From Magnaporthiopsis rhizophila (lineage: Eukaryota; Ascomycota; Sordariomycetes; Magnaporthales; Magnaporthaceae): a DNA stretch of 64,000 nt. The notes beneath the pieces were generated by a model. That model did not search any database. It worked only from the letters and a program-made list of their open reading frames with translations, and was not told the origin of the DNA. This document shows positions 41,758 through 53,489 of the stretch, piece after piece. Numbering within the stretch: the first letter of the stretch is position 1; each line of letters starts with the position of its first letter. Position numbers and translations under genes: made by a program. Location of the stretch: contig PYSS01000036.1 in the NCBI GenBank assembly GCA_003049465.1, forward strand, positions 62,001 through 126,000. Reading direction: 5' to 3'.

Positions 41758-43618
41758 ATGTCTGCCAAGTCGATTTCGGAGGCCGACGGCAAGGCCATCC
41801 TCAACTACCACCTCACCCGCGCACCTCTGATCAAGCCCTCGCCTCTGACGGCCCAGCCCAAGCACAACCCGCCGCCGAAGCTGGCCTCGCTGCACTTCCC
41901 CGAGGACGCCGACATCGCCGGTATCCTGGACCAGGCTGAGGCTACCTACCCTTGGCTCCTGGCGCCCGGTGCCAAGTTCGTCGCGAAGCCGGACCAGCTG
42001 ATCAAGAGGCGAGGAAAGAGCGGCCTTCTGGCCCTGAACAAGACCTGGCCCGAGGCCAAGGCGTGGGTTGCTGAGCGCGCCGGCAAGGAGCAGAAGGTTG
42101 AGCACGTCACGGGCGTCCTGAGGCAATTCCTGGTCGAGCCTTTCGTTCCTCACCCCGACGGCACCGAGTACTACATCAACATCAACTCGGTTAGGGATGT
42201 AAGTTGTCGTGTCTCTTTATCTGCCTGTTCAGCGGGTGATCTTGGCGCGAAGAAGGGTGTCCACCACGTGATAGTGTTGGTGTTTCCCCATCGTTGGGAA
42301 GCTTCCGAGTCCGGAATCAAAAGAGATGACGGCCATCATTCGATGGTTGGTGTCGCTGAGATGGGGATAGGAGCCGAAGATGGGACGAGGGTTGGATTAT
42401 TCGGATATCCTTTTATTATCCCAGAAAATTTGGTGTGGAGTTTCTCGCCTGTGTTAAGTACCCGGGCGAACGGATGTTTGAGGGAGCCACATTGTGCCCT
42501 GGTGGGCACAGATGACGGGCAGCACCCCTGATCCCTTGCTGAGCAAATACCGCTTTTTGATTGCGACTCGATGCTAACTGCAGAAAATCCAATAGGGCGA
42601 CTGGATTCTCTTCACCCACGAGGGTGGTGTTGACGTTGGCGATGTCGACGCCAAGGCAGAGAAGCTTCTGATCCCTGTGGATCTCTCAGAGTACCCTTCC
42701 AACGAGCAAATCGCCAGCGCCCTGCTGAAGAAGGTTCCCGAGGGAGTACACAATGTCCTGGTCGACTTCATCACGCGCCTGTACGCTGTCTACGTCGACT
42801 GCCAGTTCACATACCTTGAAATCAACCCCCTCGTTGTTATCCCCAATGAGGACGCCACCTCGGCCTCGGTCCACTTCCTGGATCTTGCCGCCAAGCTCGA
42901 CCAGACGGCCGATTTCGAGTGCGGTGTCAAATGGGCCGTTGCGCGCTCACCTGCGGCGCTCGGCCTGGCCACAGTTGCCAACAGCGGCACTGTCAACATC
43001 GATGCCGGCCCGCCCATGGAGTTCCCGGCACCCTTCGGTCGCGAGCTGACAAAGGAGGAGGCATACATCGCTGAGCTGGACGCCAAGACGGGTGCGTCGC
43101 TCAAGCTGACCGTTCTCAACGCCAACGGCCGGATCTGGACCTTGGTCGCTGGTGGTGGTGCCTCGGTCGTCTACGCCGACGCCATCGCCTCAGCAGGATT
43201 CGCCGACGAGCTGGCCAACTACGGCGAGTACTCGGGCGCTCCCACCGAGTCGCAGACCTACCACTACGCTCGCACTGTGCTGGACCTCATGCTGAGGGCA
43301 CCAGTCTCGTCGGAGGGCAAGGTTCTCTTCATCGGTGGTGGCATTGCCAACTTCACCAACGTCGCCTCCACCTTCAAGGGTGTCATCAGGGCGCTGCGCG
43401 AGTACGCCAAGGCGCTGAACGAGCACAACGTCAGCATCTGGGTCCGCCGTGCCGGCCCCAACTACCAAGAGGGCCTGAGGAACCTCAAGGCTGCGACTCA
43501 GGAGCTAGGTCTTAACGCCAAGATCTTCGGCCCCGAGATGCATGTCTCAGGCATCGTCCCGTTGGCGCTGATCCCTGGCAAGTGGGAGGAGGGCAACTTT
43601 GAAGAGTTCAAGGGCTAG
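41758..43618 (+). CDS. ACL2: ATP-citrate lyase subunit 2 (ATP-grasp and citrate-binding half)
   Basis: Two exons: 41758..42198 and 42596..43618, split by a 397-nt intron (gtaagt donor, GCTAACT branch, aatag acceptor, phase 0) joined as NSVRD-GDWILFTHEGG. The product is 487 aa. It corresponds to the N-terminal half of animal ACLY: an ATP-grasp domain related to succinyl-CoA synthetase beta (FVAKPDQLIKRRGKSGL, FTYLEINPLVV) and a citrate-binding domain (GRIWTLVAGGGASVVYAD, YGEYSGAPTE, FIGGGIANFTNVASTFKGV). It starts MSAKSISEADGKAILNYHL, the conserved fungal start. It works only together with ACL1, which is encoded divergently next door, so coordinated expression from the shared region is likely. 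Confidence 0.97.
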
Positions 43619-44274
43619 ATTTGCTCTTCTTTTCGCGTGATGACATTGATCATTTATAGTCTATAGACGGTATACCATCCAGGTAATGGGAAAAAGTTAC
43701 CGTGGCACGGGCCAACAGAGGTTTCAAGGGCTCCAGGGAGGATTGCAAGGTGCTGGACCATCGAACCAAGCATCATTAATCTACTGCCACGAGCACGATG
43801 AGGCTATCCCGCATGCTGTACGTTGGTGGCAAGAAGACGAGGACGGGAGGCAGATATTCATCTTATTAGCTCTGTAATTGGAACGGTAAAAGCTTCGGTG
43901 CGCTGTTTGATATTGCCGCAGATTGATGACGGCAGTGTGCCTGCCCTCGCCTAGCAGCCCAGCAAACGCTAAGTGTTGAGCGTTCCCTGTTGGAATCCCT
44001 GGTGCGAAATGCTTGTGCCCCACGCCCCACGCTGCAGCGCCCGTTCGGGATATGGGGTGGAGAATTTTCGCTGAGAAGCTGCCCGCCAATTTTCGCTAGG
44101 TCGTGCACGTGATCAGCAGTCCCTTGTCAGCCCCTCACGTCACGTGCATTCGAGCGGAGCGGCGGGCCACAATTGCTGACCTACCCAAATCCGGGAGGGT
44201 TCAATTTTGCAGCACACACAATTTCCAGGTTAGGTTCCTCTCAAACCAACAACATCGCCAATAGGTTCGCCAAA
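43619..44274. other. 3' flank of ACL2 and promoter of the uL15 gene
   Basis: 656 bp between two + strand genes. The distal part holds the paired CACGTG motifs described separately, and the leader near 44225-44274 is followed by CAAAATG. No additional gene seen. Confidence 0.6.
44106..44146. promoter_or_regulatory. Two CACGTG E-boxes upstream of the uL15 gene
   Basis: CACGTG at 44106-44111 and 44141-44146, the second within CACGTCACGTG. They lie 130-170 nt before the start codon. CACGTG is the Cbf1/bHLH recognition core; binding here is inference. Confidence 0.6.
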
Positions 44275-44549
44275 ATGCCTACCAGGTTCAGCAAGACGAG
44301 AAAGCACCGCGGCCACGTCAGTGCCGGTAAGGGACGTGTCGGCAAGCACAGGAAGCACCCCGGTGGTCGTGGTCTGGCTGGTGGTCAGGTAAGTTGGCGA
44401 CATTTTTCCAGCCCGTGGCGTGGGAAGCGAGCGAGGCAGTGAGGCCAGGAATGCCCTCGGCGGCGAGGACGGGACCGAAAACTGACCCGAGCGATTGCGA
44501 CCGCGAACGACAGCACCACCACCGTACCAACCTCGACAAGTACCACCCC

Positions 44550-44580
<31 letters not shown>

Positions 44581-45053
44581 TCCATCACCTTCACAACCAC
44601 GACTGGAAGCCGATCATCAACGTCGACAAGGTATGCAAACTCCTCCGGCGACTCGCCCGGACCGATACGCGGAAGTGTGCCCCGGAAGCCAGCCATGGGA
44701 ATTGATGGGAAGAGGTGGATTTTTAAAGTGTTGGAACATGGCGAGAAAAAGAGAGGGAAAAAAAAAAAACGAACAGAACGTGGAGAGGGACGCAAGGGAA
44801 CCAGCAGCTAACATGTCTCACTCTCCCTCAGCTGTGGTCCCTCATCCCCGCCGAGAAGCAGGCCGAGTACGTCAAGGCTGGCGCCGGCTCCGACAAGATC
44901 CCTCAGATCGATCTCCTGTCGTTCGGCTACTCCAAGCTGCTCGGCAAGGGCCGCTTGCCTAAGATCCCCATGGTCGTCCGCGCCCGGTGGGTCAGCAAGG
45001 AGGCAGAGCAGAAGATCAAGGACGCTGGCGGCGCGGTCGAGCTGGTGGCGTAA
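44275..45053 (+). CDS. RPL28: 60S ribosomal protein uL15 (L28 in yeast, L27a in animals)
   Basis: Three exons: 44275..44388, 44514..44630 and 44832..45053, with introns of 125 and 201 nt (gtaagt...cgacag; gtatgc...cctcag, both phase 0). The 150-aa product matches the family length. The start MPTRFSKTRKHRGHVSAGKG is diagnostic, followed by KHPGGRGLAGGQ-HHHRTNLDKYHPG and GYFGKVGMRHFHHLHNHDWK, and the C-terminal VVRARWVSKEAEQKIKDAGG. It is a structural component of the cytosolic large ribosomal subunit near the peptidyl-transferase region. Intron-rich 5' ends are typical of fungal ribosomal protein genes. The second intron ends after an A-rich stretch (44758-44769). Confidence 0.97.
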
Positions 45054-48000
45054 ACCAGCGATTTCTTTTTCTTTTTTCCAACATGGGTCGTGCATGCGCA
45101 ACGGGATGGAACCGGGAAAAGCGAGAGATGGCGGGGGGAGGAGCACAAGCATCAATCTCGTTTGTTTTAAACATTTTGATTCCTGATACTCGGCGGAATA
45201 AAGGCATCGCGCAAAAGGAAAGGGATCCGAACTCTTGACGGCGTTTGTTGTTTTATCTAACGAGGCCACACCACGAATTGGTCTCGGAGGACTGGGAAAT
45301 GAAATGGACTCTTTTTTTTCTTGTCTGATCATGGTTCTTTGCGCGAGCGATGTCGGCCAAACGGACACACAAGGCTGCGCGGGTCAAGATCCTCGAGCCG
45401 TGAAGGAGCATTCCTGTCCGCCGTCCAGTGACATGCCGTATCCGCCTCATGAATAGAAGAAAAAAAAAAGAACAACTTCTCGTTGATACACATAGGGACT
45501 GCCCTTCGGCTTCTGTGGACTTCCGCTCGTGCTCCCAGAGGTCTCTATCTCCAGTCGAGGAACGGCTTCAGACAGCCATAACCAGGCATTGCGAACATCT
45601 TGCGTTGAAAGAAGCCAGGCAGGAGGCGAGAGATTTGTCGCATGTCCGATTCGAAGCATTCTGGATAATTGCGCGGGGATCAAATAGAATCTATCCAGGC
45701 TTGACTATAAGACGCCCCGAAAAAAAAAGATCGTCATAGTTTACCGCGACACCCATGAAGCAAGAATTTACATAGCCCTAATAGATTATGTGACCGCTCA
45801 ATGATACTCCAACAACCAAGCGTCACGACGCTATCTATTAAAATTATTGTGTTGCATGTTTGCTTTATGTAGGTCCTTACGTCGTCATTCGTTACACCCG
45901 GGCAGGTATTTTCCCCTCTTCAACGGGCCGTTGTATCCTCAGGGCTCTAGGTCTCAAGCCGAAACCTGCAGTCAAATGTGAGCCGCAGCGCCTGCCCGTC
46001 GATAAAGGCCCTACCTATCTATCCCAAAGAACAACCTTGTAGCGGAGCCGGAGGAGGTCTGCCCATCTCGGCACTCCTCTCACCAGTCCGGAACCTTGTG
46101 AGGAGAACGAACGCACCAGGGCCCAATCATGGATCACGACCGGGAGGGCCCTGCCAGGACCTGCTCGCTTCCTTAGCATCGCCATGACACGAGCACATCG
46201 TGAAGTGGGCTTCTTGGAAGAGGTCCGGGGTTCGATTCCCGTTTGTCCACTCTCGCAGTTTGATATTTCCGCCGTTTATTTTTTTTTTTTTTTTTTGGCT
46301 GTAGCCCTCTTTTGGGTGTTGGATGTGTGGATGCTTCTGCTGGCTGGCAGGTGTGGTGCGCTTCTTGAGTTTGTTTAGCTTTTCTGCTCATTTCATTCTT
46401 TTTATTCTCGGACTCGGCTGCAGAATGACAATTAAATGGAACCAATCGCTACTCGAATGTGTGCTTTGAATGGTATTTTATACAAATAAAAAGCATCCGG
46501 AACTTCAGGTGAAGTCTTCCCAACTTGAAGACGTTCAGTCCGGCCACATCTTTTAAGCTTACAAACCGGGAAGATATGGTCCAATGATGGCGACAGACCT
46601 CAGTGAGTCGCAATAGGGATGCTTGCTTTTTGCCATTGCTGGCCTAGCATTGTGGAAGCACGGCTCACAAAGCCTGGCTCTACGAAGGCACAAGTGGCGC
46701 GCTGCTAACAGCCCAGTCTGGTGACGGCTTTGGCAATACGCCACCTAAGACATGGAGCCCGACGGAGATTTGTCTAACCACTTTCGGAAGGACGGCATGC
46801 GTATAGCTATCAAGCGAGGCCGACACGATCTCAGCGAAAGCGAGATTGGGAACCATACAATACTTACTGTACGCCATTTGGTATACGAGATTGGGCCGGC
46901 CATGCTCTCGACCGATCCGTCTGGGGTTCGGCGATTGCGGCGAGATGTCGGGTGGCTTGAGAGCCAACAAACACGCCCTACGAGAAAACCAAGGAAACAG
47001 AAAAATGCAACGTATTTCTGCCCTGTGGTTGGGCGGCGGCACGGGGCGCTGGACCCTGCAGATCGTCTGGTTGAGCCGCAGCGGCTGGTGGGCAGCTTCT
47101 TGAACATGAAACCGAACCCTGTCGCGGATGAAATAGACGCCGCCACTTCGCCGAACCTTGACAAGGTGACGGTACTTTCCTCCGTCAAGCGCAACGCAAC
47201 GTTTCCTTGCCACGCCGGGCGTGGCGATCCATCCCTTGTACACTTCGCATGCCGAGATCGCCGGTTCCCGCGATCGATTGGGCTGGCAGCAATGGATCGC
47301 GAACACGACCTAGTCGCATCGGCTCCTTACGAGCGCTTGAGCAGTAGGCGGCTGATAGCCCGCCTTTGCAGACTTGGCCCTCCGTGTTCCCCTCCCACCC
47401 GATCTCTTTTCTAGCGGGTCAGCTGCGTTGGTGTTGTTCTCGATACGGGCGATGGATTGCCACCTCTCCACTCAAAAAGGTCTTGGCAGGTGCCCGCCTT
47501 GGCTTGGGGCATCAACGACGGCGGCGCAGACCGTATGGGACGAGTGGGGGCTTGGGGGCTTGAATCGTGCATGGCCTGTAGTTGAGACGGGAAGGCCCAT
47601 ATCGCAATAGAGATGCCGAGTGCACTATTGGCGTGTGCGTTTGCCTTACCATGCAGGGACCATTCGCAACTATGTAAAGTGACGGTTGCACGGCTGACAT
47701 GGATCCGCACAGGTGTACCCAGCCCCTGGGCCCAGGGGAGACCAGGACATTCTTGTGGCACCAACCACTTTTGGATGGCTCTGGCGGCTCTATGTTGGTG
47801 ATGTGCGATGTACATACTCACCCAGTTGTGCCGGTCTTGAGGTTGATCAAGAAAGAAGAAGAAAAAAAAAAAAAACGAAGGAGAAATCTCACCTCATCTG
47901 GCAGCAAACCAGCCGGGCTCCCTCCCTAAGAGGCAGGGCAGGCGTTTGGTGCATCTGTTTCGGCGACACGCCCCGAAAACCTGGGGCCTCTGCAAGGGGC

Positions 48001-48703
48001 ACCGTGGAATGCGACACTTAGCGTGCAAGCTAATTGTGTCCCCTGTGGAGAGGGGGTGGGTGCAGGAGTAGGCGCTGCAACGTCAGACTGAGATGTTCAA
48101 TTCCACTCCCAACTTCCGTCTTGAGTGAAATTGACGATGGAGCACACCCTCCCGCCTCGGTGTCCACTCTTCGTCGCTTCTCTCTCGCTCCTTCCTTCCA
48201 CCCATATTTCAGCGCCACGCTGCCTCGGTTTCTTTTGAGCAGGCGTGTTTTTGGTCCTTTTTTTTGCTCCGTCGTCATTCTTCATTTCCCAGTCCCTCCT
48301 TTGCACTGGTCTGATTTTTTTCTCTCTTCTTTTTGCTCACCCTCCTTGGAGCTTTGGAAAGCGTGCAGCTTGTGATTCACGCGCCCGGCCTTGGCTGTTT
48401 TGGATCCAGGACTGACTGAGATTCTTGTCACTCTTTGGCCGTCTGTTCTGCAATTTGTTGGCAGCCGGAACGGATTCCATATTCTTTTTTGCTTGTTTTG
48501 CTCAGAGAGAAAGACCTTGGAACGCACCAGCAACGATCGAACTGCGTATCTCTCCGGAGATTTCTTGCTCTTCGCTTTTTCTTTCTTGGACCGCCAATTT
48601 TCGATACCCGGCAGGAATACCTCGACGCTCGCCGACATAGTTTTCGAAGCTGAGACATCTCTAGATTTGAGGTGGTTGTGTGGTTCCTAGTCGATCGCCT
48701 ACC
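45054..48703. other. Gene-poor region between RPL28 and the GEL gene
   Basis: 3.65 kb. The first part is the RPL28 3' flank. A tRNA-like relic lies at 46191-46250. Overlapping opposite frames at 46680-47306 (-) and 46752-47414 (+) have no motif and cancel each other as evidence. From about 48120 to 48700 the + strand is strongly pyrimidine-rich, which fits a long leader or promoter for the GEL gene. Confidence 0.55.
46191..46250 (+). pseudogene. Decayed tRNA-like sequence with A-box and perfect B-box
   Basis: GGTTCGATTCC at 46229-46239 is a consensus internal B box. TCGTGAAGTGG at 46198-46208 fits the A-box consensus at 10 of 11 positions. The T-arm stem would be CGGGG/CCCCG if one C were not missing, and the spacing between boxes is about 20 nt too short for an anticodon arm. 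The acceptor ends do not pair. The 3' half resembles tRNA-Asp. I read it as an internally deleted tRNA relic, not a working tRNA. Confidence 0.4.
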
Positions 48704-50533
48704 ATGCTCGTAAGTGACACAGCTAGCTTCGTCCTTCGCCACTCGATCACACACTCCAACTTGTTGGAACCCCCGCGCCGAACACCACGCACCCCGGGTT
48801 GGGGGCTCAGGCTTCGGTCTGGCCGCTTCAGCACAGAATCGCGGCCGGCCTGCTATCAGCCCGCTGCTCTACCCTGATGCTAACCGGCATGCTATGGCGC
48901 AGGTTCAAACAACCCTGGTTGCCCTCGGGGCGACCCTGGCGGCCGCGGTGAAGCCTATGGCGTTCAAGGACGACCACTTTGTTCACCCCGACACCGGCGA
49001 CCGCTTCCAGATCGTCGGGGTCGCCTATCAGCCTGGCGGCTCTGCCGGCTACAAGCCTGATCAGGGTAGGGACCCGCTCAGCAACGCCGACATCTGCATA
49101 CGCGTAAGTCCTTGTGGCCCTACCGACTCTCCCTGTCTAGACACGCACTGACCCGGCCCGCCCTCTGCAGGATGCTGCTCTGATCCAGGCCCTTGGCGCC
49201 AACGCCATTCGTGTGTATAACCTGGACCCGAAATTGAACCACGATGCGTGCGCAAGCATCTTCAACGCTGTAGGTGGCTCTTCTGGGTGTCGTGAGCCTG
49301 CCCTGTGGAAATTTTGAGTGCTGACCTTTGTATGCGCAGGCCGGCATCTACATGATTCTAGACGTCAACTCACCCCTGGTCGGCGAGTCGCTCCAGAACT
49401 TCAACCCGTGGGAGTCGTACTATGCCGCATACCTGAACCGCACCTTTGCCATCGTTGAGGCGTTCAAGGGCTATCCCAACACTCTGGCCTTCTTTTCGGG
49501 CAACGAGGTCATCAACGATCTGAAGAGCGCCTCCCAGGTGCCGCCCTACATCCGGGCCGTCACCAGGGATCTGAAGAACTACGTTGCAAAGCACAGCACC
49601 CGCCCTATCCCTGTCGGCTACTCGGCCGCCGATGTGCGCGATGTCCTTTTTGACAGCTACAACTACTTCCAGTGCTCCATCGCCGGCGAGGACAAGGACA
49701 TGAGCCGTTCCGACATCTTTGCCCTGAACAGCTACTCGTGGTGTGGAGCTAGTAGCTTCACAACGAGCGGCTACGACCAGCTGGTCGCCGGCTTCAAGGG
49801 CACGTCCTTGCCCGTTTTCTTCTCCGAGTATGGATGCAACACGCCGTCTCCCCGTCTTTTCACCGAGGTCGGTGCCATGTACAGCGACCAGATGACGAGC
49901 ACCTTCAGCGGCGGTGTCGTGTACGAGTACAGCCAGGAGCCCAATAACTTTGGCCTGGTGCAGATCGCTAAGGACGGCTCTGTCACGCTCCTGGACGACT
50001 ACTACACGCTGAAGGCGCAGCTGGCCAAGCTCGACTTCAAGAAGGTCTATGGCGTCAAGGCTGCCTCGCCGGCGCCTCCACCGCCCAAGTGCGAGGCCTC
50101 GCTCATCAAGGCGAAGGGCTTCAACGGCAACTTCACCCTCCCGGTCCTTCCCCCAGGTGCTGCTGAGATCATCGCCGGCGGTGTGAAGCCTACCCCGAGC
50201 GGCAAGATCATTCAGGTCTCGAACATGAAGGTCACTCAGCAGATCAAAACCCAGAACGGCACCGCTGTGACGGGTCTCGAGGTCAAGCAGCTTGCGAACG
50301 ACGCCATCAACCAGCCCGGCTCTAACAGCGGCGCGGGTAGCGGAACCGTCACCACCCCCGCCACCACCCCCGCCACCAGCACCGGTAATATGACCGGCTC
50401 CCGAGCCGGCGCTGCGGCTTCGGCTACCACGAGCACGCCCAAGAAGGATTCTGCCTCACAGGGCCAGCTCAGCAGGGCTCTGCTCGTTGTGGCCCCCTTG
50501 TCGGTGGCCATGATCGTCGCTATGCTTTTCTAG
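48704..50533 (+). CDS. GPI-anchored beta-1,3-glucanosyltransferase (GH72, GEL/GAS family)
   Basis: Elongates and branches cell-wall beta-1,3-glucan at the cell surface. Proposed exons: 48704..48709 (ATG CTC), 48903..49103, 49171..49269 and 49340..50533. The first intron has gtaagt, a TGCTAAC branch and a gcgcag acceptor. If it is not used, an in-frame ATG at 48894 gives MAQVQTT instead of MLVQTT; both yield a signal peptide. The product is about 499 aa. GH72 catalytic acids are Glu158 in FFSGNEVIND and Glu265 in FFSEYGCN. The catalytic domain (FQIVGVAYQPGGSAGY, IYMILDVNSPL, YNYFQCSIAGEDKD) is followed by a linker, a Ser/Thr-rich region and a hydrophobic C-terminus (LLVVAPLSVAMIVAMLF) typical of a GPI signal. 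There is no Cys-rich X8 domain, so it is of the GEL1-like short class. Confidence 0.95.
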
Positions 50534-51821
50534 AGAAAGATACCACGTTATTCTTTGCGTCTCGCTATCTCTACCAAGGTACTCGAGGCGAGCAAGAGAA
50601 GGCACTGCATCTTGCGGCAATCTGGTTCATCAGGACGTGCAGTGCTACGGCGCCAGTTGAGATCCCTGGCGGATATGTCTTGGCGCCTCCGTTTTCGTCG
50701 AGAGTACTGCCGCTCAAGACTGCGGCGTTGGGCAGCCTCCGACGTGGCTCTCGGCTGGTACTCTTCACGACCCGATTCGATGCGGATATACCTTGCCGAG
50801 GCTACACTCGTTGATGGTGGGCGGAATAGTTGAGAAGGAGAGATCGGGGCAACCCAGTTTTCTTATGTTAAAACCATTTGCTTCCTGCGATTTTCATCTT
50901 ACAGACGAACGAGACGACTAGAATCATGACCCGGGATTGGTTTCGCGATTTTATAATGTGTTTGATATTTCATTAGCATGGATGGGGTACAGTGGACGAG
51001 CATGCGACGTTTTCTTTACTTGCGCCTTGTATTCTAGAGAGCGGATTCCCCATGGCAAACAACGTTGATCTCCCTACGGTGCTCCTTTTACATGCTTGCT
51101 TGGTAGTGACTTGGCTCCCCAGCTGTGCAGCTGAGCCTCTGCACCGCCTGTTGGTCCTTATGTCGCTGGATTCCGGCTCATTCAAGTTCCAACACGCTTG
51201 GCACCATGGAGTGAGAGTTTCGGAGCATTGCCGCCGGGACCGACATACGGAAGACCGAGGAGGCCCGTGCGGCCTCGTTCAATAGGCTCGATGAAACCAG
51301 CCCAGACACACAGTGAGAGAGACTCTCCAAGGTACCGGAGAATGCTACCAACTCTATCACGCCTGGACATAGTGCCACTCGCTGTGCTGAAGCGAAGTAC
51401 GGAAGCGAAACAACGCACGTTTGCCGGGCGGGCTCTCGAAGTTCCGAGAGGGCGTACGGGTGGGCTGCATTTTACCTCGGCCGGACCAAGGGTCATGACA
51501 TGATAGATTTGTGGCTTTAGGAGGCAGTGGTTTTACTGACACTGTCATGTGTTGGGGTTCGTGACATGCGGGTGCTTTGGCCAACCCGATATTTGGGAGT
51601 GTCTTCCTATCGGGTGTAGCTTCTGCATGTGTGGACATTATATCCCGTTCGCTGACGAACGGCCCCGGCCGGCCCGGTGCCTGTCTGGCGGCATTTATGC
51701 AGCATTGTACCCAGGTGTTCCACGGCCCGTTCCCCGTTAGGTAAAGTAAACTTGGACCTTTTTTTCCTTTAGGAAAAAAGAAGACGGGAGAATGCGGTGG
51801 AGAACATGCGGACACCAAGGC
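50534..51821. other. Intergenic region between convergent GEL and bZIP genes
   Basis: 1.29 kb. No ORF with recognisable content was seen on either strand; frames at 51182-51496 and 51357-51818 (-) lack motifs. Confidence 0.55.
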
Positions 51822-53489
51822 TTAGAAGGGTCTCCCGTCGAATAGGAATTGCGAAACAAGCTTTTCGAACACTCTCCGGTCGATGACGGCACCAAAACTG
51901 GGTTTGTGGAGAAATGTCAGCTGGTTCGAAGTGTTTTTGCAACGGGAATACTCGGGTAGAGGGTGAAGGAAAAAAGAAAAAAGAAGCGAAGAAACAAGAG
52001 AAAAAAAAAGAAGGGAAAGAAAAGAAGAAAAAAAAAGAAAAAAAAGGAAGAGGAAAAAAAACTTAGTATTGACGCACCCGTGACACTTGACGGCGTCCCG
52101 TAGGTTCTTGGCAAGCCGGCTCAGGCTCCGCAGCTCGAGCCCGCCAAACTGGGGGCGGCAGCGGATCGCGTTCCAGGCCTGGATCGGCGTGACCTCGTGT
52201 TCGGCGGCCAGCTCCGACGAGAGGCTGAGCAGCGACTCGAGCACGGCGGACGGCACGTTCTCGCACACGGTCCCCGGCGAGGGCTGCGACGTCCTGGGCG
52301 GCGGCGGCTGCTGCTTGGGGCGGCCTGGGTTTATGCACAGCAGGTGGGACGAGGCGGTCAGGGCGTGGCCGTCCGGGTCGTCGGGCTTGGAGAGGTCGCC
52401 GTGGAGGTGGCCCAGGCATGGTCTTTCGATTCTTCTCGGGGTTGTTAGCATCTTGGTCGTTGTCTCTCTTCCCCTGATTTAGACTAGGTATCTAGATAGA
52501 TACTTACGTCAAGACAAAGTCCATGCCGGCGCCGATGGGATCCACGTCGCAGACGCGGACGCCGGGGCTGGTGGTATCGACGCCGCTGTCCCAGCCGCCG
52601 AGGCACACGTCCGTGGTGGCGGAGGACTCGGGCGAGTGGTTTGTGCTGTGGCTGTGCTGTTGCGGGGACGGACGTGGCCCCCGAGAGCCGAATGCGGAGA
52701 AGCCAGGCGAGAGTTGGTCCGAGTGCGTCCCGACCTCGCTTGCCGGGCCGCTTGGGACCGACCCAATCACATCTTTAAACATCAGACGGAATGGTTCATT
52801 GGTCAGCAGTTGGTGTGGAGTCAGACGGAGAGAAAAGATAAGAAGGCTGGGCGTGACGGTGACGGTGGTGGCGGTGGTGGTGGTGGTGTGGGCGTACCAT
52901 CAATGCCGGCATATCCCGCACTGCCCAGGGGTGAGCTGGCGTATCCAAAGCTCCCCTGGGGTGAGCCAATGTCCGAGCCGTCGGGAACGTCCAGGCCGTG
53001 GTGGCGCATGGTCAGTGTGAGGTTCTGGAGGGTGGAGCGGAGGCGGCCAACCTCTCGGAGCAGGCTCGCCTCGTTGGCCCTCACCCGCCCGAGCTCCCGC
53101 TCGAGCGAGCGGGTGTATCTGGTCTTGCGGTCCCGATAGTTCCTTGCGGCGCGGGGAAAAGCAAGTGCGTTATAGGATGCAAATTGTGAGCTATTTGTCA
53201 AGGGGTCGGGTTGTCTGGTATGCCCGTATGGATGGACCCATGCATGCTCTGAGCGCTTTTCAGGTGGCACCCAGGAAGGGCAAGAGGCATGGGATGGGGC
53301 GCCAACTCACTTTTGGGCATCCCGCAGCTGGTCGCGGCGCCTCTGGACGCGGTCCTCCTTGGTCTCTGCGGGCCGCCGTTGTTCATACTGGCGTGTCAAT
53401 GATGCTAGTCCTCTTAGGATGGGTGCTGTGACGACATTGGTTGGATACACACCATCGGGCTTGAAAATTCTAAAGATGTGACTCGCCAT
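51822..53489 (-). CDS. bZIP transcription factor, fungal type (338 aa)
   Basis: Six exons are inferred: 53489..53451, 53387..53311, 53142..52898, 52772..52508, 52431..52078 and 51897..51822, with phases 0, 2, 1, 2, 2. All joins keep frame, e.g. QLRDAQ-K-NYRDRKTRY, MDFVL-T-IERPCLGHLHG and KCH-G-FGAVIDRRVFEKL. The basic region is RRRDQLRDAQKNYRDRK, followed by a leucine-zipper-like heptad series (SLERELGRVRANEASLLREVGRLRSTL). The middle is Gly/Ser/Pro-rich and the C-terminal domain is the conserved fungal part of this bZIP subgroup. The first intron (63 nt, gtgtat donor) has a length divisible by three and no stop, so retention would insert 21 residues before the basic region. Targets are unknown. 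Confidence 0.85.

Noticed and set aside
46680..47414. Overlapping 208-codon (-) and 220-codon (+) frames
   Set aside because: Both lie over the same DNA, have no motif and no splice-supported continuation; neither can be preferred.
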